A stretch of DNA of 6,849 bases from Saprospiraceae bacterium (lineage in GTDB: Bacteria > Bacteroidota > Bacteroidia > Chitinophagales > Saprospiraceae). Positions 1 through 5,714 of this stretch are shown here, piece after piece; position 1 is the stretch's first letter; each line of letters starts with the position of its first letter. The stretch spans positions 1 through 6,849 of the forward strand of contig JACMLK010000317.1 in the NCBI GenBank assembly GCA_014379665.1. The letters run 5' to 3'. Made by a program: the position numbers and the translations under genes. The notes under the pieces were generated by a model, which was given only the letters and a program-made list of their open reading frames with translations, was not told the origin of the DNA and did not search any database.

Positions 1-1082
1 AGCCTATATTTAAAAAAAGGAAATCCAATATGAAAAAGTATGACCATTAGCCCCAATATTCCGCCCGAAGCCCAATATATGACGATGTCACTACTTGGTA
101 AAAAATAACTATCAGACGATAACTCAGGAATATTTTTCTTATACCAGGATGCTGTTTCATCATGAAGTCTGTTAAATCCGACTCCTGTCAAAGCATTTTT
201 ACTAATAATATCCTTACCTGCCATTAAAGAATAATACCTAACTGCATCACTCAAACCTTCTCTATATTCACCCTTGCTGTATAGTTCAAAATCATACCTG
301 ACAAAATTTATTCGTTGTTCAAATGTCGGAATGGTTTTATAAGCAATAAAAGGCAGTGTAAGAATTAAAGGCACCACTACAGCTAAAAGCCACTTTTTCC
401 TCCCTTGCAAAGAATAACCAAACCAAATGATAATGGCAATATACAATGAAATAAGACCTGTTTTTGACCCTAATAAATGAAGGAAGACCACCTGGAAAAC
501 AATGTAAATAATCAGGGAAGATTTTATTAGCACAGATGATTCAGACTTCCATTGATAGGCTGCTATTAAGCAACTGATCACTACAGCCCAACTAATCCTT
601 ATATGATCGCTGTATGAAAGTACTGGCATCACTTTAGATGTTTTATAATGGGTGTACATTGAACTGAAGTCTGCCAAATAATAATAAAGGCTGTAAATGG
701 AAGAAATAAGCATGAAAATTATAAAAGTATAATGTACCAGACTTATAAACTTTCGGTCAACCGGGAGCGTAAATACAAAAGCGGGGAATAGTATTAACAA
801 ACACTTCATGATTCCACCCTCCATATAAAAATTTGCCCCGGTAAACCAGATGTTACTAATTAAAGGCAGTATCGCGAGTAAAATAAATGACCACATCCAA
901 TAGTCCCTAAACAGCCAAACAATTTTTTTAATATTCCAGATGGCGTATAGACCCGCCAGAAGAAAGCCAACATTAGAAACAACTCTGTTAAACAAAAAAC
1001 CTAAAAACATTAGAAATATACCGGCAAATGCAAGTGATAAAGTAGCAAACTTTCTATTTTTCGGTAATGTTTTAATTTGCAT
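1..1082 (-). CDS. O-antigen ligase/polymerase-like membrane protein (partial, C-terminus outside window)
   Basis: The minus strand stays open from an ATG at 1082 to the left edge, giving 360 codons without a stop. About ten hydrophobic segments are visible (roughly residues 12-32, 34-49, 61-80, 90-106, 112-136, 163-177, 185-204, 208-224, 230-248 and 332-354). Between the last two lies a long polar loop (about 249-331), the arrangement seen in the Wzy_C/WaaL family, which joins or polymerises lipid-linked glycan units on the outer face of the inner membrane. GSKTG (205-209) before a helix, LTGVGFN (298-304) in the loop, and a PSSD segment followed by a glycine-rich helix resemble Bacteroidota members of that family. 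It is inferred to work in surface polysaccharide assembly. No clear Shine-Dalgarno precedes the start, and the frame stays open a little upstream, so the start is tentative. It is divergent from pheS. The family assignment rests on topology and short motifs; a Wzy-type polymerase is the main alternative. Confidence 0.75.
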   Translation of the reverse strand, partial: MQIKTLPKNRKFATLSLAFAGIFLMFLGFLFNRVVSNVGFLLAGLYAIWNIKKIVWLFRDYWMWSFILLAILPLISNIWFTGANFYMEGGIMKCLLILFPAFVFTLPVDRKFISLVHYTFIIFMLISSIYSLYYYLADFSSMYTHYKTSKVMPVLSYSDHIRISWAVVISCLIAAYQWKSESSVLIKSSLIIYIVFQVVFLHLLGSKTGLISLYIAIIIWFGYSLQGRKKWLLAVVVPLILTLPFIAYKTIPTFEQRINFVRYDFELYSKGEYREGLSDAVRYYSLMAGKDIISKNALTGVGFNRLHDETASWYKKNIPELSSDSYFLPSSDIVIYWASGGILGLMVILFHIGFPFFKYR

Positions 1083-1205
1083 TGAATTATTAAATTGGGA
1101 TAAAATTATCCTTTGATAACGAATGATTAAAAATAATATTCTTTAAACTATTTGTTAAAAAAAAGGTACAAATAAATAAATCCATCTTTTTATAGGACGA
1201 TTTTA

Positions 1206-1213
1206 TACCTTTG
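1206..1213 (+). promoter_or_regulatory. Candidate Bacteroidota -7 promoter element of pheS
   Basis: TACCTTTG matches the TAnnTTTG -7 consensus of the Bacteroidota primary sigma factor exactly. It lies 28 bases before the pheS ATG, which predicts a leader of roughly 20 nt. A T-run at 1186-1190 is a weak candidate for the -33 element. Confidence 0.6.
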
Positions 1214-1241
1214 CAATTGTTTTTAACCTTAATACATATCG

Positions 1242-2279
1242 ATGTCATCAGATATTTTTGCACGAATTCAACAAAGTCTGGAAGCGATAAAAGCTGCAAT
1301 AATAGAGAACGAAACGGAACTTGAAGCATTCAGGATAAAATATCTTGGTTCAAAAAACGAATTAAAGGAGCTTTTCGGAGAAATAAAAAATGTAGATAAT
1401 TCAAGGAAAAAAGAATTTGGCCAGCTGGTAAATGAACTCAAAGAAACTGCAGAAAAAATATATGAATCTCATAAATTGGCCCAACCCGGGACAGAAAAGG
1501 ATGTAAATAATGCAAATCTGGATATGTCCGCTCCCTGTGAACCTATCCTTTCCGGATCAAGGCATCCGGTGTCGATTGTGATGAACAGAATTATTCAGAT
1601 TTTTGAAAGAATTGGCTTTACCATAGCTGAGGAGAGAGAAATAGAAGATGACTGGCATAATTTTACAGCAATGAATACCCCTGAGGATCATCCGGCCAGA
1701 GACATGCAGGATACATTTTATCTTAAGGATTCCAATACTCAATTACTTCGTACTCATACATCATCTGTTCAGGCCAGGATAATGACTACCCAGGCACCAC
1801 CGATCAGAATCATTGCCCCCGGAAGAGTTTATCGAAATGAAACCATATCATCAAGATCTCATTGCCAGTTTCATCAGGTAGAGGGTTTGTATATTGATAC
1901 TAATGTTTCATTTGCAGATATGAAACAGACCTTGTTGTATTTTGCGAGAGAAATGTATGGTGAAGATACTGAGATAAGGCTGAGACCCAGCTTCTTTCCA
2001 TTTACAGAGCCTAGTGCTGAAATGGATGTTTACTGGGGACTTAATAATGAAGATGACTACCGTATCACTAAAGGAACGGGCTGGTTAGAAATACTGGGGT
2101 GCGGTATGGTCGATCCCGAGGTCCTGATCAATTGTGGTATAGATCCCAAAATATACAGCGGTTTTGCATTCGGTATGGGTATCGAAAGACAGGCCATGTT
2201 ACAGTATAAAATTACAGATATCAGACAACTTTTTGAAAACGATACCCGGTTTTTGAAACAATTCATTGGCGTGATCTGA
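1242..2279 (+). CDS. pheS: Phenylalanyl-tRNA synthetase alpha subunit
   Basis: This 345-residue protein is the catalytic alpha chain of the alpha2-beta2 class II enzyme that charges tRNA-Phe with phenylalanine in the cytoplasm. The N-terminal ~85 residues are charged and helical, as expected of the tRNA-binding coiled coil. The catalytic core follows: a motif 1 region from HPVSIVMNRI (108-117), motif 2 GRVYRNE (194-200) with the downstream FHQVEGLY (210-217), WLEILGCGMV (281-290), and motif 3 GFAFGMGIER (307-316). The C-terminus is the usual ENDTRFLKQF. The alanine that shapes the phenylalanine pocket is present (A309 in GFAF), so normal substrate choice is expected. Length is typical. The ATG at 1242 sits just behind a TAnnTTTG element. 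The beta subunit gene pheT is not adjacent. The stop overlaps the next gene's start by one base, suggesting co-transcription and possible translational coupling. Confidence 0.97.
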   Translation: MSSDIFARIQQSLEAIKAAIIENETELEAFRIKYLGSKNELKELFGEIKNVDNSRKKEFGQLVNELKETAEKIYESHKLAQPGTEKDVNNANLDMSAPCEPILSGSRHPVSIVMNRIIQIFERIGFTIAEEREIEDDWHNFTAMNTPEDHPARDMQDTFYLKDSNTQLLRTHTSSVQARIMTTQAPPIRIIAPGRVYRNETISSRSHCQFHQVEGLYIDTNVSFADMKQTLLYFAREMYGEDTEIRLRPSFFPFTEPSAEMDVYWGLNNEDDYRITKGTGWLEILGCGMVDPEVLINCGIDPKIYSGFAFGMGIERQAMLQYKITDIRQLFENDTRFLKQFIGVI

Positions 2280-3133
2280 TGGACCCTGGCAGAAGGTTTG
2301 CTATTGGTGCGACTGTTCTGGCTGCCATTTTATGGAGTTCCGGCGGTTTGTTTATTAAATTATTGCCACAGAGTGCCTTTACCATTTTGTTTTACCGAAG
2401 CTTTTATGCAAATCTTGTATTTTTAATAATTTTCAGGAAAAGTCTTTTTAAGATTAATCGATTATCTCTGATAAGCAGTCTGTTCTATGCTCCGCTGCTG
2501 ATTTCTTTTGTCACCGCTACAAAACTGACAACATCAGCCAATGCTATTTTCCTCCAATACACTGCCCCTGCATTTGTGCTGCTTCTCGAACCATATTTTG
2601 TTCGAACAAAACTCAGTAGAATCAATATTATTACTGTGATAGCTTGTTTATTGGGGATGTGTTTGTTTTTTACGGAACAATTTTCGAGTCCTGACAACTG
2701 GTTGGGTATATGGCTTGCCTTATTCAGTGGTTTGATCCTGACAGGTCTCCTGATTTCACAGAAAATGAACAAACCGGAATTTCAAACCGGCGCTGTATTT
2801 TTGGGTAATATACTGGTGTGTATTTTTACCATTCCCTGGTTTATAGATAGCCCCTGGCCAACAGTCGAAGAACATTTTTATCTCATGATTCTAGGTTTTG
2901 GCCAGTTGGGATTGGGTTATGCGTTATTTATATATGGTCAGAAATATTTACCTGCTATTGAAAGCTCATTGATTGCCATGCTGGATCCTATTCTTAATCC
3001 GGTCTGGGTATTCATTGGATATGGTGAACATCCCGGTTATTGGGCAGTAGTTGGTGGATTTATCATCATTGCAGCATTAACATTGAGATTATTTTGGTTA
3101 GAATTCCATGCCAGGACAAATTATCCCAAATAA
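2279..3133 (+). CDS. EamA/DMT-superfamily transporter
   Basis: The 284-residue protein is almost wholly hydrophobic, with about ten predicted membrane helices in two halves (roughly 8-132 and 141-272), the duplicated EamA layout of drug/metabolite transporters. Typical family segments are AAILWSSGGLFIK (15-27) with a following FYRS (38-41), TTSANAIFLQYTAPAF (84-99), and in the second half LPAIESSLIAMLDPILNPVW (224-243) before a last glycine-rich helix. It sits in the inner membrane and probably moves a small metabolite; the substrate cannot be read from the sequence. Its ATG shares the A of the pheS stop (TGATG), so it is probably translated from the pheS transcript. Its last 13 bases overlap the 3' end of the convergent AraC gene. 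Length is normal for the family and no frame disruption is seen. Confidence 0.9.
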   Translation: MDPGRRFAIGATVLAAILWSSGGLFIKLLPQSAFTILFYRSFYANLVFLIIFRKSLFKINRLSLISSLFYAPLLISFVTATKLTTSANAIFLQYTAPAFVLLLEPYFVRTKLSRINIITVIACLLGMCLFFTEQFSSPDNWLGIWLALFSGLILTGLLISQKMNKPEFQTGAVFLGNILVCIFTIPWFIDSPWPTVEEHFYLMILGFGQLGLGYALFIYGQKYLPAIESSLIAMLDPILNPVWVFIGYGEHPGYWAVVGGFIIIAALTLRLFWLEFHARTNYPK

Positions 3134-4020
3134 AAGTCTTCATACACCACTTTTTCAACTTCTTTTCTAAATGCGTGAGGGCTTTTTCCGGTTTTTGTTT
3201 TAAACAGCTTATTAAAATGGGAAAAATTGTTGAAGCCACTTTCAAAACACACTTCTGCTATGGTCAGTTGTTCTTCACTTAATAATTTACAGGCATGTAC
3301 AATTCTAAATTCATTGACAAATTCTGTAAACGTTTTTGCAGTTACTTTTTTAAAATATCTGCAAAATGATGGTACAGTCATATTAACATGGGTGGCTATT
3401 TCTTCCAGTTGAATAAGCTCAGTAAAATGATTGCGCACATATTTATATATTGAATCTATTCTGGTGGTGTCCTGATTCTGAACAACCAATGCTATCCCGG
3501 ATGCATTAAGTATATTATACTCTTTAGAAGTAGCCATGATCTGGAGTATTCTGATAAATTCAGTCAACTTATCGAACTGGTCCATATAAAATAGACTTCT
3601 TAAGCGTGCTCCAATTTCATCCCTGGTATTGCCGTAAAATGAAAGTCCTGATTTTGATTTTTCAAAAAGCTGGTCTATCATCTGCATTTCCGGCAATTTT
3701 AAAAATTGATTGCCTAAAAAATCTTCTTTCATTTGGACTACAATCTCAGAATTATTACCTGTAAGCCTGTCAGTAAAACCATAGTGAGGAAGATTAGGGC
3801 CGAGCAAAATAAGGTCACCCCCATTATAATATGAAATATGATTGCCTATATGCCTTTTGCCACTACCATGTCTGATATATACAATTTCAAGTTCAGGATG
3901 AAAATGCCAGAATGGTAACTGGTTTGGATTACTATCTTCAAATATTCTAAGGGCAAACGACTGTCCGAAAGCCGGTTCGATCTTTTCAAGAGCAGGAGTC
4001 ACCACATTTGTTCTTATCAT
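3121..4020 (-). CDS. AraC-family transcriptional regulator with N-terminal cupin domain
   Basis: This 299-residue protein has two parts. The N-terminal ~105 residues form an AraC-type cupin sensor: FWHFHPELEIVYI (37-49), the GSGKRHIGNH turn (52-61) and GGDLILLGPNLPHYGF (67-82), a layout common in Bacteroidota regulators of this class. The C-terminal ~105 residues form the double helix-turn-helix DNA-binding domain: the first around LEEIATHVNMTVPSFCRYFK (205-224), the second around TIAEVCFESGFNNFSHFNKL (253-272), ending in the family signature KTGKSPHAFRKE (277-288). It probably binds DNA as a dimer and activates a nearby gene in response to a small ligand, possibly a sugar; the ligand is unknown. 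It is divergent from the exported protein gene at 4235 and convergent with the EamA transporter, so either could be a target. The ATG at 4020 lies 17 bases after a TATATTTG element on the same strand, implying a short leader. Confidence 0.93.
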   Translation of the reverse strand: MIRTNVVTPALEKIEPAFGQSFALRIFEDSNPNQLPFWHFHPELEIVYIRHGSGKRHIGNHISYYNGGDLILLGPNLPHYGFTDRLTGNNSEIVVQMKEDFLGNQFLKLPEMQMIDQLFEKSKSGLSFYGNTRDEIGARLRSLFYMDQFDKLTEFIRILQIMATSKEYNILNASGIALVVQNQDTTRIDSIYKYVRNHFTELIQLEEIATHVNMTVPSFCRYFKKVTAKTFTEFVNEFRIVHACKLLSEEQLTIAEVCFESGFNNFSHFNKLFKTKTGKSPHAFRKEVEKVVYEDFYLG

Positions 4021-4037
4021 ATAATCTGCTTATTATA

Positions 4038-4066
4038 CAAATATAGTAACAATTCAGTATTTAAAA
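4038..4066 (-). promoter_or_regulatory. Candidate promoter of the AraC-family gene
   Basis: On the minus strand, TATATTTG (4045 down to 4038) matches the TAnnTTTG -7 consensus. A TTTT (4066-4063) lies 17 nt upstream, where the -33 element (TTTG) is expected. The ATG follows 17 bases after the -7 element, so the leader would be only about 10 nt. Confidence 0.5.
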
Positions 4067-4089
4067 TGGGATCATCCTTAGTGATTATA

Positions 4090-4137
4090 TTAATTTAACT
4101 TAAAATTAACCTATATTAACATCATGGGGTAATATAG
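4090..4137. promoter_or_regulatory. Possible operator region: two perfect inverted repeats and phased TTAAC repeats
   Basis: The spacer between the divergent AraC and exported-protein genes holds TTAATTT (4090-4096) and its perfect complement AAATTAA (4103-4109), then CTATATTA (4111-4118) and its perfect complement TAATATAG (4130-4137). TTAAC also occurs three times on the plus strand, at 4095, 4106 and 4116, spaced 11 and 10 bp, about one helical turn each. AraC-family proteins commonly bind direct repeats spaced in this way. The region lies about 50 bp upstream of the plus-strand -7 element at 4186 and 45 bp upstream of the minus-strand one. AT-richness makes chance matches more likely, so the role is inferred. 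Confidence 0.35.
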
Positions 4138-4185
4138 CACAAATATGGGAAAATATAAATGTAGACAACTGGATCATGCTACCCG

Positions 4186-4193
4186 TACCTTTG
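4186..4193 (+). promoter_or_regulatory. Candidate -7 promoter element of the exported two-repeat protein gene
   Basis: TACCTTTG is an exact TAnnTTTG match and identical to the element before pheS. It lies 41 bases before the ATG at 4235. No good -33 TTTG is visible at the expected distance, which would fit a promoter that needs an activator. Confidence 0.5.
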
Positions 4194-4234
4194 CAGTAAC
4201 AAATGATTAGATAATTTTTTTAAATATTTTAGAC

Positions 4235-4798
4235 ATGAAAACACAAATTTTAATCCTTTTACTATCTGCGTCATCGATAGTAAGTTTTGCAAGTAACCCG
4301 GACATTCTCACTGAAAAAGCTAAAATGCTTACCTTGATCACATCAGCATGGAAATCCGAAAAGGTAAATGTTCAGATTAAAGACTTCACAGGATCAGTCA
4401 TTCTGGATGAGACAGTAAAAAATGGTAATAAAGTCAGAAGGTACAATCTGAAAAACTTACCTAATGGTAACTACACCCTCGAAATGTCAAATGAACTTAA
4501 GATTACAGTTCAGGAATTTGAGATACTTGGTAGCCAGGTGATATTGAGTAATACACTGGAGACTGAATATAAGCCTGTCATCAATTTGTTTGAAAATCAT
4601 ATTGATTTAAATCTGATGACATTAGGTAAAGAAGCATCATTAAAAATTCTTGATGAGACCAATAATGTGCTTTTAACGGAGAAGCTGGCAGGACCTGTAG
4701 TTAGCAAGAGATATGATTTCTCAAAATTGTCTTCAGGTGATTACGCAGTGATTGTTGAAATCAACGGAAGATCGTATACCAAATCAGTTGTAAAGTAA
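4235..4798 (+). CDS. Exported protein of unknown function with two tandem beta-rich repeats
   Basis: I do not recognise this 187-residue protein. Residues 1-20 form a signal peptide: a lysine, a hydrophobic run (ILILLLSASSIVSF) and a small-residue cleavage region near FAS/NPD. The mature part holds two copies of one unit, aligning without gaps at an offset of 90 residues (about 44-86 and 134-176). Matching positions include I48/I138, D50/D140, T52/T142, V55/V145, L57/L147, E59/E149, R69-Y70/R159-Y160, L75/L165, G78/G168 and Y80/Y170. The pattern of alternating hydrophobics and a LxxGxY turn resembles the beta-sandwich of Bacteroidota secretion-tail domains, and the protein ends in KSVVK, as such tails often do. 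It is therefore probably a periplasmic or surface protein, but membership of a sorting-domain family is unproven. It is divergent from the AraC regulator, which may control it, and is followed by a stem-loop and a terminator, so it is probably monocistronic. Confidence 0.8.
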   Translation: MKTQILILLLSASSIVSFASNPDILTEKAKMLTLITSAWKSEKVNVQIKDFTGSVILDETVKNGNKVRRYNLKNLPNGNYTLEMSNELKITVQEFEILGSQVILSNTLETEYKPVINLFENHIDLNLMTLGKEASLKILDETNNVLLTEKLAGPVVSKRYDFSKLSSGDYAVIVEINGRSYTKSVVK

Positions 4799-4822
4799 TC
4801 AAAGCGATAAGATAGTTAATAA

Positions 4823-4869
4823 ATGAAAAGCAATAATTAAGCGTGTTAATAAGCATTATTGGTTTTCAT
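4823..4869 (+). other. Long stem-loop in the 3' untranslated region of the exported protein gene
   Basis: ATGAAAAGCAATAAT (4823-4837) pairs with ATTATTGGTTTTCAT (4855-4869). Fourteen of 15 positions are complementary, with one G-G mismatch, around a 17-nt loop. It starts 25 bases after the stop codon and lies upstream of the terminator, so it would be transcribed with the gene. It has no T-tract after it and is not itself a typical terminator. It may protect the mRNA 3' end or bind a regulator. Confidence 0.5.
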
Positions 4870-4901
4870 GCAGAATAAAATGTGGCTTTAATGATTTTTA
4901 C

Positions 4902-4936
4902 AAAGGTCTTCGTATAATGTTACGGAGGCCTTTTTT
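4902..4936 (+). terminator. Rho-independent terminator
   Basis: AAAGGTCTTCG (4902-4912) pairs with CGGAGGCCTTT (4923-4933) along all 11 positions, two of them G-U, with a 10-nt loop. The 3' arm runs straight into a T-tract to 4936. It lies about 100 bases past the stop at 4798 and ends that transcript before the YciI-like gene. Confidence 0.85.
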
Positions 4937-5027
4937 ATTTTGGATAGATTAAAAGCCCCACATCTAATTTGTGCTAATCATATTACATTCAATTAGATTT
5001 TCCAATGAGATATTTGATAAAAAAGTT

Positions 5028-5035
5028 TAGGTTTG
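5028..5035 (+). promoter_or_regulatory. Candidate -7 promoter element of the YciI-like gene
   Basis: TAGGTTTG is an exact TAnnTTTG match, 28 bases before the ATG at 5064 and downstream of the terminator, as an independent promoter should be. The nearest TTTG (5013-5016) is too close to be an ordinary -33 element. Confidence 0.45.
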
Positions 5036-5063
5036 TTTTTTTTTACCTGAAATCACCAAACAC

Positions 5064-5525
5064 ATGAAACAATGTATTTTAGTATTTTTATCAGCTTCTT
5101 TATATTATACAACTTCTAATTCCCAAATACCAAATCCGGATTACGATAAGACCCTGGCAGAATCTCTGGGTGCTGATGATAATGGGATGAAATCATACAT
5201 TTTTGTTATTCTGAAGACCGGACCAGCCATAATAGATGACAAAGAAATAAGAGCTGAAATTTTTAGTGGTCACATGAAAAATATTGGTCGTTTGGTGGAT
5301 GAAGGAAAGTTAGTTGTGGCAGGGCCTTTTGGTAAAAATGATAAGTCCTATCGGGGCCTTTTTATACTTAATGTGAAAACAATTGAAGAAGCTAAAGCCA
5401 TTACAGATACTGATCCCGGTGTCAAATCCGGTATATTTGATGTAGAATTATATCCATGGTATGGATCCGCTGCTCTCGGAGAATATATCAGATTCAGTGA
5501 AAAAATTACCAAATTTAAGAGGTAA
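5064..5525 (+). CDS. Exported YciI-like (YCII domain) protein
   Basis: The 153-residue protein begins with a signal peptide (about residues 1-20: KQCILVFLSASLYYT, then SNSQ). The YCII-related fold covers about 44-132: a first strand SYIFVILKTG (44-53), the conserved histidine in SGHMKNIGRL (68-77), EGKLVVAGPFG (80-90), the GLFILNVKTIEEA strand-helix (98-110), and the conserved DP (117-118) followed by a last strand ending ELYPWYG (128-134). The His and Asp are thought to form the reactive site of the family, but no general reaction is established, so the function stays open. YciI proteins are usually cytoplasmic and about 100 residues. This form has an N-terminal export signal and a ~20-residue C-terminal tail, as in other Bacteroidota homologues. 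Upstream, the terminator and a TAnnTTTG element suggest its own transcript. ileS follows after 189 bases. Confidence 0.88.
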   Translation: MKQCILVFLSASLYYTTSNSQIPNPDYDKTLAESLGADDNGMKSYIFVILKTGPAIIDDKEIRAEIFSGHMKNIGRLVDEGKLVVAGPFGKNDKSYRGLFILNVKTIEEAKAITDTDPGVKSGIFDVELYPWYGSAALGEYIRFSEKITKFKR

Positions 5526-5637
5526 GGCATTAACTGGAATCCATAAAAATTCAGGAGAACTTTGTCAACATACAAATTAAAAAGATGATCCCGAAGAACT
5601 ATGATGATCCTTCCACCAAATATTTCTCAAAAAACAC

Positions 5638-5645
5638 TACTTTTG
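5638..5645 (+). promoter_or_regulatory. Candidate -7 promoter element of ileS
   Basis: TACTTTTG fits TAnnTTTG exactly, 69 bases before the ileS ATG, predicting a leader of about 60 nt. No convincing -33 element, T-box or attenuator-like leader is seen. The rest of the 5526-5714 spacer holds nothing recognisable apart from a doubtful 33-codon frame. Confidence 0.4.
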
Positions 5646-5701
5646 TCCTCATTTTTAAAACGATGAAAAGGCTTTTACATAAATAAAATTCTGTAGTGTC
5701 C

Positions 5702-5707
5702 AAAGGA
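5702..5707 (+). promoter_or_regulatory. Ribosome binding site of ileS
   Basis: AAAGGA lies 7 bases before the ATG at 5715. It is the only clear Shine-Dalgarno-like sequence in the window, and it supports this start over the later in-frame codons. Confidence 0.5.
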
Positions 5708-5714
5708 TAACATA

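Noticed and set aside
1557..1742. Minus-strand open frames inside pheS (also 2057-2266) and the transporter (2485-2772)
   Set aside because: Each is antisense to a well-supported gene and shows no family features.
2432..2446. Near-identical 14-base string (TTTTCAGGAAAAGT) in the transporter and again near 5802 in ileS
   Set aside because: A single AT-rich match inside two coding regions, with unrelated reading contexts; consistent with chance.
3040..3412. Two plus-strand frames (3040-3282 and 3227-3412) opposite the AraC gene
   Set aside because: They are antisense to the conserved helix-turn-helix domain, and their products are low-complexity shadow sequence.
5585..5686. A 33-codon plus-strand frame (starts MIPKNYDD) between the YciI-like gene and ileS
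   Set aside because: No recognisable family and no convincing ribosome binding site, and it runs through the candidate ileS promoter element. A frame of this length is expected by chance in AT-rich spacer.
5646..5714. Possible leader regulation of ileS by a T-box or attenuator
   Set aside because: The leader is only about 60 nt, with no T-box-like element and no strong hairpin.
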